A program made the translations under genes and the position numbers. This document shows positions 28,140 to 37,279 of a stretch of DNA of 64,000 nt, in pieces. The notes beneath the pieces are model-generated. The model was given only the letters and a program-made list of their open reading frames with translations, was not told where the DNA came from and did not search any database. Every line of letters begins with the position of its first letter. Within the stretch, counting starts at the first letter, position 1. The DNA comes from Pseudohongiella acticola (GTDB taxonomy: Bacteria > Pseudomonadota > Gammaproteobacteria > Pseudomonadales > Pseudohongiellaceae), in NCBI RefSeq assembly GCF_001758195.1, contig NZ_MASR01000001.1, positions 930,001-994,000 of the forward strand. Direction: 5' to 3'.

Positions 28140-28426
28140 TATAATCTCCGCACAAACATGTATTCACTGCAGCCCTGAATGACAGCGGCCCGCTTCTAAT
28201 TTTTTTACTTAACCACATGAGGAACATAACAAATTCCGAATAATCAGTCATCCGCCGGGAATGTGTTAACGTAACTGCCATGAACGATTCGAATCGCTTT
28301 GTGGGTCTCCCTTGTTACGACCCACAGGCGCGGACGGATTTTTTTTGCCAAACCCATAGTTAAATTTGAATTTTCTGCTACTTTAGCGCAGTCAAATACG
28401 GATATACGGTTCAAACGGAGTGAATC
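28140..28426. other. Intergenic region between the TonB receptor and opgG
   Basis: 287 bases with no gene, upstream of two divergent genes. It holds A/T-rich stretches (T-run at 28339-28346) and a CGGAG ribosome site for opgG at 28416-28420. No -10/-35 pair with good spacing was found, though promoters for both genes must lie here. Confidence 0.4.
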
Positions 28427-29959
28427 ATGCAGTTAACACTATCCGCGCCCCTCTTGAATACAAAACCCGCTGTCGTCATTCCAGTCATGCTGACCATGTT
28501 GATGTTATCGTTTTGTAGCGCGTGGGCATCAGCGCAGGACGAACGTTTTTCCCGCAGCGTAGTTGTTGAAGCGGCCCGCACGCTTGCCGAAACCCGATTC
28601 CAGCCGTTGCAGGAAGTGCCTGAAGAGCTCCTGTCACTGAATTACGACCAGTATCGCAGTATCCGCTACCGCAAGGGCGCCGCCGTCTGGGGAGACACGC
28701 CCACCCGTTTCTCGATCGAATTCTTTGCGCCTGGCAGTCTTTATGACACGGGTGTTGATATCTCGATCGTCGAAAATGGTCAGGCGTTGCCCATTCCGCT
28801 TGATGAAGATGCGTTCGAAGGCGTATCCGATGAAATTGGTGAAATCCTGACGTCCATCTCCAAGGTCGCAGGATTCCGGCTGCACTATGCCTTCAATGAA
28901 AACTACCAGGATGAGTTTGTGGTGTTTCAGGGCGCCAGCTACTTCCGGGCCGTGTCGCAAGGACAGTCCTATGGCCTGTCGGCGCGCGGACTGGCGATTG
29001 ATGTGGCAGAACCCACTGGAGAAGAATTCCCCATATTCAGGGAATTCTGGATTGAACGCCCCTCATCGCGGGCTGACAGTATTGTGGTTCATGCGCTGCT
29101 TGACAGCCCAAGGGTGGCAGGTGCCTACCGCTTCGGCATTTACCCCGGCGCGCCTACTCGCATGGACGTGGAAGCGACGCTGTTTGCCCGCCAGGAGCTT
29201 CGACACATTGGTATCGGCGCACTCACCTCAATGTATACCTTTGGCAGCATGGATGCCTCTGACCGCCCGGACTATCGCAGCGCCGTGCATGACTCCAATG
29301 GTCTGGCCATCGTCAATGGCATGGGCGAATACATCTGGCGTCCCTTGAATAACCCGCGCGGCCTGCAGATCAGTGCGTTCATGGATATTAATCCGCAGGG
29401 GTTCGGGCTGATGCAACGACACCGGACACTTGAAGAATACCAGGATCTGGAAGCGGACTACCACCGACGCCCGTCAGCCTGGATCCGACCCACGGGCAAT
29501 TGGGGTGAAGGTCATGTGGTGCTGGCGGAAATACCCACGCCCAATGAATTTAATGACAATATTGTTGCTTATTGGCGGCCGGCAACCCCGTTAAAACCAG
29601 GCGAACCCTTTCAGTTTGCCTATCACATGAGCTGGCCGGATCAACGACCTCTGCCGCAAGGTTTTGGCCGCGTCGTACGCAGCGCCTATGGCCTGAAACT
29701 GGCAGAACCCTATCCCCAGATGGTCATTGACTACAGCGACCTGGCATCAGACATTAATCTGGAGGAGGTGACCTTCGACGTGACATTGTCTGCGGGAAGT
29801 CTGGTGGAAACCGTTGTTCAGCCGAATCATCGCGATGGCGTTCGCCTCATCATCACCTTTGACCCAGAAGGTGCCAGACTCAGCGAAATTCGCGCCAAGC
29901 CCACCTATCAGGATAAGGCGATTGGAGAAACCTGGCTCTATCGCTGGACAGGAAACTGA
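28427..29959 (+). CDS. opgG: Glucan biosynthesis protein OpgG (MdoG family, GH186-type)
   Basis: A 510-residue periplasmic protein of osmoregulated periplasmic glucan synthesis. The signal peptide ends in ASAQDE (MLTMLMLSFCSAWASAQ). Family segments are present throughout: LNYDQYRSIRYRKGAAVW, FQGASYFRAVSQGQSYGLSARGLAID, the HDSNGL motif in a conserved loop, and EYIWRPLNNPR. Members of this family (E. coli OpgG and OpgD) have been shown to be beta-1,2-glucan hydrolases of GH186, acting on the chain made by OpgH. It starts the opgG-opgH-opgD operon, with only four bases between its stop and the likely opgH start. Assignment as OpgG rather than OpgD rests on its place before opgH. Confidence 0.93.
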   Translation: MQLTLSAPLLNTKPAVVIPVMLTMLMLSFCSAWASAQDERFSRSVVVEAARTLAETRFQPLQEVPEELLSLNYDQYRSIRYRKGAAVWGDTPTRFSIEFFAPGSLYDTGVDISIVENGQALPIPLDEDAFEGVSDEIGEILTSISKVAGFRLHYAFNENYQDEFVVFQGASYFRAVSQGQSYGLSARGLAIDVAEPTGEEFPIFREFWIERPSSRADSIVVHALLDSPRVAGAYRFGIYPGAPTRMDVEATLFARQELRHIGIGALTSMYTFGSMDASDRPDYRSAVHDSNGLAIVNGMGEYIWRPLNNPRGLQISAFMDINPQGFGLMQRHRTLEEYQDLEADYHRRPSAWIRPTGNWGEGHVVLAEIPTPNEFNDNIVAYWRPATPLKPGEPFQFAYHMSWPDQRPLPQGFGRVVRSAYGLKLAEPYPQMVIDYSDLASDINLEEVTFDVTLSAGSLVETVVQPNHRDGVRLIITFDPEGARLSEIRAKPTYQDKAIGETWLYRWTGN

Positions 29960-29963
29960 TCTC

Positions 29964-32087
29964 GTGACCAACCAGGCTAAATTTGCACTTCCCCCGGAGC
30001 AGCCACTTGTCATGCCGCGTCAACGCCAGCATGCGCCAGGCCGCGCTCTTCGTAGCGGCGTGTCCGCGTTTCGTGTATGGACCTGGTGCATGCGCCTGCT
30101 GCTGACGCTGACAACTGTGACGCTAGCCAGCTATGGTATCTACGAAATGTATGCCGTCCTGAACCGGAGTATTACGGTACTGCAGTGGGTGTTTCTGGCC
30201 CTTTTCTCCATTAACTTCGCCTGGATCAGTTTTGCCGGCGCTCAGGCCCTTTTCGGTTTTTTGCTGTTGATGGCCCGTGATCTGCGCGGCCGCCGCCAGC
30301 TCCACGACCAACTCCCGGTTATTCAGACCGCGGTTCTGGTGCCGGTTTATAATGAAGAACCGGTCAGGGTGGCTGCCGCCATTGCCGCCATGGCAAACAG
30401 CCTTGCTGAATCGGCGCCAGGAAAATTCTCTTTTTTTATTCTGAGCGACAGCAACAACGCATCCGCATGGCTAACGGAAGAACAGGCGTTTAGCAGACTG
30501 GCCGCCAACAGCGACGAACAGTGTCCTGTCTACTACCGACATCGACGTGACAACAGTGAACGCAAGGCGGGTAATATTTCCGACTGGGTCATGCGCTGGG
30601 GTGGAGGCTACGAAGCCATGCTGGTGCTGGATGCCGACAGTGTAATGGGACCTGACACTATGATCGAACTGGCGCGGCGCCTCGAGGCTGAACCAGGGCT
30701 GGGCCTGCTGCAGACGGTGCCGTCCATAGTCTGGGGGAAAACTCTGTACGCTCGCCTGCAACAATTCGCCAATCGCCTTTATGGACCCATTTTCAGTCAT
30801 GGCCTGTCGATCTGGCACGGCGAAGGCAGTAATTTCTGGGGTCACAATGCGATAATACGAACCACTGCATTTGCCGATTCTGCGCACCTGCCTATTCTCA
30901 AAGGCGAAGCACCATTCGGTGGTCACGTGATCAGCCACGATTTTATCGAAGCGGCACTGCTCAGACGCAATGGCTGGGGTGTCAAACTGGCAACAGACCT
31001 GAATGAGAGTTACGAAGAACCACCACCCTCCATCACCGATGTCATGGTCCGCGACCGGCGCTGGTGTCAGGGCAATCTGCAACACGCTCGTTTTTTGTTT
31101 GCACGCGGCCTGGCAATGACCAGCCGACTTCATATTTTCTCAGGCATCATGGCCTATTTAAGTGCAGTGTTCTGGCTGTTGTTGGTTGTCACCGGCCTGT
31201 TGCTGGCGGTGCAGGCCGACATCACCCGCCCGGAGTATTTTACCCAGCCATCCCTGTTCCCAACCTGGCCTGTGTTCGATTCCGAACGCGCCATCAATCT
31301 GTTTATTGTTTCCATGGTTATTGTCCTGCTACCGAAATTCCTGGGCTGGTGCAGCGCCATAATCAATCTTCGCCGCTGCTTCCGCTATGGAGGCCCACTT
31401 CTGGTCACGCTAAGCGTTCTGGTCGAGACCCTGCTGTCAGCCCTGATTGCGCCGATCATGATGCTGGCACAGAGTCGCATGGTATGGGAGATATTCACGG
31501 GCGGCGACAGTGGCTGGAAGCCGCAGCGCAGAGATGATGGTTCGATCTCCTTCACCGACGCATGGCTGCGACATCGCTGGCATATCGTTGTTGGCGTCCT
31601 GATCTCCGGCCTTACCTATTACCTGCATTATGATCTGTTTCTATGGACGCTGCCGGTGACCGCAGGTCTTATGTCATCTGCACTGTTATCCTGGATAAGT
31701 GGCAAACGCGGGCCCGGGCAGATTCTGCAACGTATCGGGATTTTGCGTACACCGGAAGAAAAGCGACCCTGCAAAACCCTGACAGACGTCCACCAACGCC
31801 TGACAGGCGCCAGGTCAGCCGAAACAGCGCTGACACCGACGCTGGCCGCATTGATGAGCGACCCCGCATTGCGCGCCTGGCACTGTGCCCAGTTACCAGA
31901 CACCGTTGCTGACCATGCCGATTTCAACGCCGCTCAGGTACTGGCCAAAGCCAAGGCAGAGCGAACCACCGCCATAGACACGCTGGAAGCATGGCTGACA
32001 CCGGCAGAAACCATGGCCTTGCTGCAGGACCCGAACCTGATACAAAGCGTTGCCAGTCGTTCCAGCAATAATCTGCCAACGCGCTGA
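29964..32087 (+). CDS. opgH: Glucan glucosyltransferase OpgH (MdoH family)
   Basis: A 707-residue inner-membrane processive family-2 glycosyltransferase that makes the linear beta-1,2-glucan backbone from UDP-glucose. The active-site order is intact: VLVPVYNEEP, ILSDSNNAS, VLDADSVMG (DxD-like), GSNFWGHNAIIR, SHDFIEAALLRRNGW and RDRRWCQGNLQH (the QxxRW-type motif). Two N-terminal and several C-terminal membrane segments flank it. The start is probably GTG 29964, four bases after the opgG stop, or ATG 30012 with GGAG upstream. With either start, only about 25-45 residues precede the first membrane helix, much shorter than the cytoplasmic N-terminus of E. coli OpgH. Confidence 0.93.
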   Translation: MTNQAKFALPPEQPLVMPRQRQHAPGRALRSGVSAFRVWTWCMRLLLTLTTVTLASYGIYEMYAVLNRSITVLQWVFLALFSINFAWISFAGAQALFGFLLLMARDLRGRRQLHDQLPVIQTAVLVPVYNEEPVRVAAAIAAMANSLAESAPGKFSFFILSDSNNASAWLTEEQAFSRLAANSDEQCPVYYRHRRDNSERKAGNISDWVMRWGGGYEAMLVLDADSVMGPDTMIELARRLEAEPGLGLLQTVPSIVWGKTLYARLQQFANRLYGPIFSHGLSIWHGEGSNFWGHNAIIRTTAFADSAHLPILKGEAPFGGHVISHDFIEAALLRRNGWGVKLATDLNESYEEPPPSITDVMVRDRRWCQGNLQHARFLFARGLAMTSRLHIFSGIMAYLSAVFWLLLVVTGLLLAVQADITRPEYFTQPSLFPTWPVFDSERAINLFIVSMVIVLLPKFLGWCSAIINLRRCFRYGGPLLVTLSVLVETLLSALIAPIMMLAQSRMVWEIFTGGDSGWKPQRRDDGSISFTDAWLRHRWHIVVGVLISGLTYYLHYDLFLWTLPVTAGLMSSALLSWISGKRGPGQILQRIGILRTPEEKRPCKTLTDVHQRLTGARSAETALTPTLAALMSDPALRAWHCAQLPDTVADHADFNAAQVLAKAKAERTTAIDTLEAWLTPAETMALLQDPNLIQSVASRSSNNLPTR

Positions 32088-32124
32088 CAGCAATTCAACA
32101 CATCCTTTTTCTGAGGTTGCAGTC

Positions 32125-33648
32125 ATGACACCCCGCAACGTTCTGTTTGGCCCTGTGATTTTCTGCACCACGCTAGTGGGAGCCTCAGCCTGGGCAGCAG
32201 AGACTATCGCTGGATCAGGGCAGGAAATGAATCTTGAGCGTCTGACCGAACATGCATTGATGCTGGCACAGTCGCCTTACAACGCTGACGCCAGAGAGGT
32301 GCCAGACTTTCTCAATGAACTGGGATACGACCAGTACCGTGATCTGCAATACCGACTTGAGCAGACGCTCTGGCATGATCAGGGCCTCCCCTTTGAGTTG
32401 AGTTTTTTTCATCCCGGCTACCTGTATCGCAAGAGTGTCGCCATGAATGTCATCGATACGGATGACCGCTCGAGCCCTTTACCGTTCTCGACCGATCTGT
32501 TTGACTATGGACCGCAATCACCCCTGATTGATCAGATCCCGGATGACATTGGCTTTTCCGGTTTCAAGATCTGGCAGCGCACTGATAATCAGCAGCTGCA
32601 ACGCATTGGCCTGTTTCAGGGCGCCAGTTATCTGCGGGCAGTTTCGTCATTCAATGAATACGGTCTGTCAGCTCGCGGACTGGCGATCAACACAACCAGC
32701 CCGGCGCCGGAAGAGTTTCCTGATTTCACAGAATTCTGGTTGCAGCAACCCAGGCTCGGAGACCAGGAGTTCGTGTTTCTGGGATTGGCGGAAGGCCCCA
32801 GTGTAGTGGCTGCCTATCGTTTTGTACTGCACCCTGGCACACCGGTGCGTTTACAGGTGGAAGGTCGACTGGTACTGCGACAGCCGGTCGAGGAGCTGGG
32901 TCTGGCGCCATTCTCCAGTATGTTCTGGTATGGCGAAAACTCAGCACACCGGCCAGCCGATTTTCGGCCCGAGGTACACGATTCCGACGGCCTGTTTATT
33001 GAAACACAACAGGAATCGTTCTGGCGTCCATTGAGCAACCCGACGCGCACACGCACTGACAGTCTGCCGGGTGACGATCTGAAGGCTTACGGGCTGGTCC
33101 AGCGCGATCGAAACTTTGAGCATTACCAGGACATAGAGGCGCGCTATCATCTACGCCCGGATGCCTGGATTGTCCCCGGAAAAGGTATGCAAGAAGGTAC
33201 ACTGCGGTTACTCGAAATCGAAACACCGCATGAGTACGCGGACAATATCGCACTGGTATGGGTTCCGGCTCAGACACCGGTTCCGGGTGAAGTCTTCAAT
33301 TACAGCTATGATCTGTATTTTGGCGAACGAAGTGAATCAGCAATCGCCATGGTTGCCGCGACCCGCTATGGGGAAAGCCTGAGAGGTGACGGTTCAATAG
33401 AGTTTGTTGTCGATTTCGAGGGTGGCCCGCTGACCGGATTGAGTGAAGATTCCGAGCTGGAGATAAAAAGCGACATCGATGGCGGCGACTTCATCTGGCA
33501 GAATATCCGCAAAAACCCTTTCAATGACACCTGGCGCTTAAACCTCAGGGTAATGCCACACGACAACATTGAAAGTATACGGCTGAGTGCTCACCTGAAA
33601 CAGGCTGATCAGCGCCTGAGCACGACGTGGCGTTACTGGTGGCAATAA
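32125..33648 (+). CDS. opgD: Second MdoG/OpgD-family glucan protein
   Basis: A 507-residue periplasmic protein similar to the OpgG product upstream. The signal peptide is MTPRNVLFGPVIFCTTLVGA, ending WAAET. Shared segments include LGYDQYRDLQYRLEQTLWHD, FQGASYLRAVSSFNEYGLSARGLAI, VHDSDGLFIE and ESFWRPLSNPTR. The ATG at 32125 has TGAGG upstream (32112-32116) and begins the signal peptide. Position after opgH and divergence from the first copy suggest the OpgD role (processing or cyclisation of the glucan), but which paralogue does what is inference. It closes the operon, 37 bases after opgH. Confidence 0.88.
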   Translation: MTPRNVLFGPVIFCTTLVGASAWAAETIAGSGQEMNLERLTEHALMLAQSPYNADAREVPDFLNELGYDQYRDLQYRLEQTLWHDQGLPFELSFFHPGYLYRKSVAMNVIDTDDRSSPLPFSTDLFDYGPQSPLIDQIPDDIGFSGFKIWQRTDNQQLQRIGLFQGASYLRAVSSFNEYGLSARGLAINTTSPAPEEFPDFTEFWLQQPRLGDQEFVFLGLAEGPSVVAAYRFVLHPGTPVRLQVEGRLVLRQPVEELGLAPFSSMFWYGENSAHRPADFRPEVHDSDGLFIETQQESFWRPLSNPTRTRTDSLPGDDLKAYGLVQRDRNFEHYQDIEARYHLRPDAWIVPGKGMQEGTLRLLEIETPHEYADNIALVWVPAQTPVPGEVFNYSYDLYFGERSESAIAMVAATRYGESLRGDGSIEFVVDFEGGPLTGLSEDSELEIKSDIDGGDFIWQNIRKNPFNDTWRLNLRVMPHDNIESIRLSAHLKQADQRLSTTWRYWWQ

Positions 33649-33711
33649 CCTGTCACAGACAACGTGAGCTTACTATGCTGCCGCGTGGGCACCCGTGATC
33701 GAAAATAATGG

Positions 33712-33740
33712 TTAACAACTGTTCGGTGTGTCTATACAAT
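33712..33740 (+). promoter_or_regulatory. Probable sigma-70 promoter of the symporter gene
   Basis: TTAACA (33712-33717, 5 of 6 to consensus) and TACAAT (33735-33740, 5 of 6) are separated by exactly 17 bases. They lie 144 bases before the symporter start, in the only non-coding stretch between it and opgD. This would make the symporter a separate transcription unit from the glucan operon. Confidence 0.5.
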
Positions 33741-33883
33741 CCCTGCGCGTTACCTACTGAAAGCGGGACAGTCCGTCACTGCCTGCGTCCACAGAACAAT
33801 GGACCGAAACTCAGTACCAATGCTAACTAGACGTTTTTACGTCAAAAAATTAATAGAACAAGGAAATTCCGGGGGGAATGCCA

Positions 33884-35350
33884 ATGAATCTGGCTGGCGT
33901 CACAATTATCGTCTATCTGACACTGATCGCACTGGTAAGTGTGTATCTGACCAGGCGCAACAAGAGCTCTGCTGACTGGGCCATTGGTGGTGGTGGCATG
34001 GGCCTGTGGCTGATTGCTGCCGGTATTGCAGGCACCCGGATTGGCGGTGCCGGTACCTACGGCGTGGCCGGTGATACCATGAACACTGGTGTCTGGAATA
34101 TGTGGTACGGCGTCAATTCCTTCCTGGCGCTGGCACTGGTGGGGCTGTTGTTCGCGGTACCGTATCGTCGCCTGCGTCTGACCACGATCAGTGAACTGTT
34201 CGTCAAACGCCATAACAGCTCTCGCAATGGCTGGCTGACCAGCCTGTGTGTGCAAACCGAATACCTGATCATCAATATTCTGGAGCCTCTGCTGGTAGGC
34301 ATCATCATCAGTGCGGTGTTTGGCATAAACCGCGAACTGGCGATCATGCTGGGCGCAGTCATTATCATCATGTCGACAACCTTTTCCGGTCTGCGCGGCG
34401 CCTCTGCCACCAACGTGATTCACGTTCTGGTGGTCATGTTCGGACTGGGTGCGGTCGCCATCATCGCGGGTAACGAACTCGGTGGGATTAGCGGTATCAG
34501 GGAGAAAGTGGATGTCGCACTGTTGAGTTCGGATATTGAACCCGCCAGCTGGTGGAGCTTTATTGGCCTGGGCTGGTTCCCGATCATTGCCATGTTCTTC
34601 TCTGCGGTCATCCACACGCCCGCCGCGTCAGTCTATGTCAACTATTCCAGTTCAGCACGCAGCGAAAACCTGCTGGTCCCGGCATTTCTGATTGCCGGCG
34701 TGCTCGCGGCCATCATGCCGTTCCTGGCATCAATCATTGGTATGGAAGCAGTCGCGCGCTACGGCACTGAAAGCGGCATCAGCAGCTATGCCACCATCAC
34801 CCAGATTGCTACCGATACCGGCCCCATTATTGGTGGTATCGCCATCGCCGCGGTTTTGGCAGCACTGATTTCGTCCGGTGGGCCTATCCTGCTGTCCAGC
34901 GCCACATTGTTTGTTAATGACTGGATTCCCGGCTCAGCCGACTTTGAGCCCAAACGAAAGCTGAAGACCTACCGCATTACCAGTGTAATCTACGGCTTGT
35001 TTGCAGGCGTGCTCGCGTGCCTGTTGCCCATTACCTCTGTTCTGCAGTTGCTGTTGCTGGGCTTCGCCATGGTTGTGCCACCGGCGCTGGCCATCGGTTT
35101 TATATTCTATTGGCGTAAAACCACAGAACAGGGCGTATTCTGGGGCATTGCACTGGGTTATGGGTTGGGTCTGCTGGCCTGGGCAGTGAATACTTTTTTC
35201 CTGCATCTGGAGAACGATGTCGCGGCTTACTTCACCACGCTGGTGCCGCTGGTTGTGATTCCCGTGGTGTCACTGCTGACACAAACGCCGGAGAATCAGG
35301 GCGCCAAGTGCGACAGTTTTTATCAGCAGCTGAAAACACCCTTGGCCTGA
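33884..35350 (+). CDS. Sodium:solute symporter family transporter
   Basis: A 488-residue polytopic membrane protein of the SSS family, with about 13 hydrophobic helices. Typical features are the opening MNLAGVTIIVYLTLIALVSVY, then KSSADWAIGGGGMGLWLIAAGIAGTRIGG in the first sodium-binding helix region, and a PYRRLRLTTISELFVKR loop. The substrate (sugar, amino acid, pantothenate or similar) cannot be told from the sequence. The ATG at 33884 is preferred because GGGGGG (33871-33876) lies 7 bases before it; another ATG at 33878 is too close to that site. Confidence 0.92.
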   Translation: MNLAGVTIIVYLTLIALVSVYLTRRNKSSADWAIGGGGMGLWLIAAGIAGTRIGGAGTYGVAGDTMNTGVWNMWYGVNSFLALALVGLLFAVPYRRLRLTTISELFVKRHNSSRNGWLTSLCVQTEYLIINILEPLLVGIIISAVFGINRELAIMLGAVIIIMSTTFSGLRGASATNVIHVLVVMFGLGAVAIIAGNELGGISGIREKVDVALLSSDIEPASWWSFIGLGWFPIIAMFFSAVIHTPAASVYVNYSSSARSENLLVPAFLIAGVLAAIMPFLASIIGMEAVARYGTESGISSYATITQIATDTGPIIGGIAIAAVLAALISSGGPILLSSATLFVNDWIPGSADFEPKRKLKTYRITSVIYGLFAGVLACLLPITSVLQLLLLGFAMVVPPALAIGFIFYWRKTTEQGVFWGIALGYGLGLLAWAVNTFFLHLENDVAAYFTTLVPLVVIPVVSLLTQTPENQGAKCDSFYQQLKTPLA

Positions 35351-35359
35351 TCGCTAAGA

Positions 35360-35386
35360 GCCGGGGGAGCCCAGCGCTGCTCCGGC
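35360..35386. terminator. Possible bidirectional terminator hairpin
   Basis: GCCGG..GGAGC pairs imperfectly with GCTCCGGC over a short loop, between two convergent genes (the symporter and a diguanylate cyclase). No run of T follows on either side, so it is only a weak candidate. Confidence 0.25.
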
Positions 35387-35395
35387 CTGTTTGGC

Positions 35396-36958
35396 TCAGG
35401 ATGTGAACCTTAACACCGTATCTCCCTGAGCCATGCTGACGCCATTGCGCCCTGTTTTCTTGGTCTCATACATGGCGCGATCAGCGCGTGCAATCAGACT
35501 GTCCTGGCTCTTGTCACGCGCCTCTTTACTGGCAACCCCGACACTGATCGTGACCGCAAAAATATTTCCGCCGGGGTCGGTATATTCAAGCACAGACAAC
35601 GCCCTGTGTACCTTAATGGCCACTTCCACGGCCTTTTCAAGATCAGTTTCCGGCAGTAACAGGGCAAACTCCTCGCCTCCATGTCGTGCAGGCACATCTT
35701 CAGGACGGGTTATTTCGCTCAACCTGGACGAAGCCTTCTTTAGCACTTCATCACCCACCTGATGTCCATAGGTATCATTAACGCGCTTGAAGTGATCGAA
35801 ATCAAACAGGATGATGGACAGCGGACGCTGGTAACGATTCGCCCGTGACCACTCAGTTGTCAGTACTTCGTAAAGACGACGTCTGTTCGCCAGTTGCGTC
35901 AGTTCATCGGTATTGGCAATTGTCTGTAGCTGCTCATTGAGCGCGCGCATCTCTACTTCCGCTGCAATCAGTTTTTGCTGGGCAACTCGCTCCTGCGTTA
36001 CGTCACGCAGCAGAATGACGCGGCCAGTCCTGGCATCATCCTTAGTTGTCAGGTCGGACACCCTGACGTCCAGACAACGCCCATCTGCCAGGATAATATC
36101 GGCATGACCCTGACTGTCCGATCTCAATTTGTCTGCCAGCTCACCCGGCAGTGGTTTGCCGATACCAGCCTGCCAGACATCCAGGATTTTGCTCGCCACC
36201 GGATTAAAATCCACAATATTTCCAGCATTGTCGATGACGACCAGACCGTCACTGATATTGTCCACAGTCAGACGGCGTGCAACTGGTACCGTCGAAAACA
36301 ACCGTCTGCGGGAAGCAATCAGCATGACGGCGGCAGCAATCACAAAACCAATGGGGGTTGGGTCAATGGGCAGGTATCTGCTGCCGAGGACAAACGGCAG
36401 GTTTATTGCCAACACCAGGGTCGGCGCCACCAACACAGTCAATAATCGCCATCGATACAGTGGCGCCAACCCTATCCGAACAGCGACAAGGACTGTGCCA
36501 GCCAACACCATGGTGTAGGAAAAGGCAGTATTGGCTCTGAACCAGGGCCCATAATCAATCAGCAAACCTGGCCCGCTGGCAGACAGGTCAAAATCACTCC
36601 ATAACAAGCCGTGCAATTCATTGCTGAACGCAACCGCAATCGTCAGCACCGGCACCAACCACAATAATGGATACCAGCGTGACAAAAAGGCAGAATAACC
36701 GCAGTATGACAGGGCGGTAGATAGCCATAACACTGGCACTGATGCGATGCCAAGGTATTGCATCTGAGAAGTCAGATATCGGTACTCAATGTTGTGCCAC
36801 AACAACCCTGCCCATTGCATGGCGCACCACCAGGCCATGGCAGCGCCCAGTGCCACCACGTAAGGACCTGTCGGCGCCGGAATCCGCTTGACGGCGTAAA
36901 ACGACATATATACTGACAAAACCGTTCCCAACAAGGACGGTATGGTCCAAAAAAGCAT
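35396..36958 (-). CDS. 7TM-PAS-GGDEF diguanylate cyclase
   Basis: A 520-residue membrane protein. Residues 1-220 form a seven-helix N-terminal region of the type found on some histidine kinases (MLFWTIPSLLGTVLSVYMSF; NELHGLLWSDFDL is a typical loop). A PAS domain follows (ISDGLVVIDNAGNIVDFNPVASKIL), then a coiled coil (QKLIAAEVEMRALNEQL) and GGDEF (ANTDELTQLANRRRLYEVL). The active site is GGEEF in ARHGGEEFALLL, with RPED as inhibitory site. It is predicted to make c-di-GMP in response to a membrane or intracellular signal. The gene is divergent from the repeat array and the rod-like protein gene. Confidence 0.93.
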   Translation of the reverse strand: MLFWTIPSLLGTVLSVYMSFYAVKRIPAPTGPYVVALGAAMAWWCAMQWAGLLWHNIEYRYLTSQMQYLGIASVPVLWLSTALSYCGYSAFLSRWYPLLWLVPVLTIAVAFSNELHGLLWSDFDLSASGPGLLIDYGPWFRANTAFSYTMVLAGTVLVAVRIGLAPLYRWRLLTVLVAPTLVLAINLPFVLGSRYLPIDPTPIGFVIAAAVMLIASRRRLFSTVPVARRLTVDNISDGLVVIDNAGNIVDFNPVASKILDVWQAGIGKPLPGELADKLRSDSQGHADIILADGRCLDVRVSDLTTKDDARTGRVILLRDVTQERVAQQKLIAAEVEMRALNEQLQTIANTDELTQLANRRRLYEVLTTEWSRANRYQRPLSIILFDFDHFKRVNDTYGHQVGDEVLKKASSRLSEITRPEDVPARHGGEEFALLLPETDLEKAVEVAIKVHRALSVLEYTDPGGNIFAVTISVGVASKEARDKSQDSLIARADRAMYETKKTGRNGVSMAQGDTVLRFTS

Positions 36959-37064
36959 ATGAAAAACCCTGACCCAATGCGTACTGGCTGCAAATTATTC
37001 GCAAAACCGGGGCAAGCATACCGCGCGACTCTGATCACGGCAAACTTAACGCCTGCTGCGACCT

Positions 37065-37245
37065 TATCCCGCTTGAACGGCTACAGGGTAAACAGACTTG
37101 ACCGGATTCAGTGTAAACAGGCTTGACCGGATTCAGTGTAAACAAGCTTGACCGGCTTCAGTGTAAACAGGCTTGACCGGCTTCAGTGTAAACAGGCTTG
37201 ACCGGCTTCAGTGTAAACAGGCTTGACCGGCTTCAGTGTAAACAG
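37065..37245 (+). repeat. 25-bp direct tandem repeat array, six good units, one diverged unit and a partial one
   Basis: Units begin at 37090, 37115, 37140, 37165, 37190 and 37215, exactly 25 bases apart. The consensus is AAACAGGCTTGACCGG followed by CTTCAGTGT. The last three units are identical and the earlier ones differ by one to three bases. A degenerate unit precedes them (37065-37089), and a six-base start of another unit (AAACAG) ends the array. There are no spacers between units, so it is not CRISPR. Every unit contains TTGACC, a near-consensus -35 hexamer. It fills the intergenic region between the diverging diguanylate cyclase and the rod-like protein genes. Confidence 0.95.
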
Positions 37246-37251
37246 TACGCT
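37223..37251 (+). promoter_or_regulatory. Possible promoter formed by the last repeat unit
   Basis: TTGACC (37223-37228, 5 of 6 to consensus) in the last 25-bp unit is followed, after 17 bases, by TACGCT (37246-37251, 3 of 6) immediately beyond the array. Transcription would start about 20 bases before the ATG at 37280. The spacing is right but the -10 is weak. The earlier units offer the same -35 hexamer without a -10. Confidence 0.35.
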
Positions 37252-37279
37252 AAATCAGTAATCTGACGTGGAAACCGCG

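Noticed and set aside
37065-37245. CRISPR-like array
   Set aside because: The 25-bp units are directly adjacent with no spacers, and no cas gene is present. It is a plain tandem repeat.
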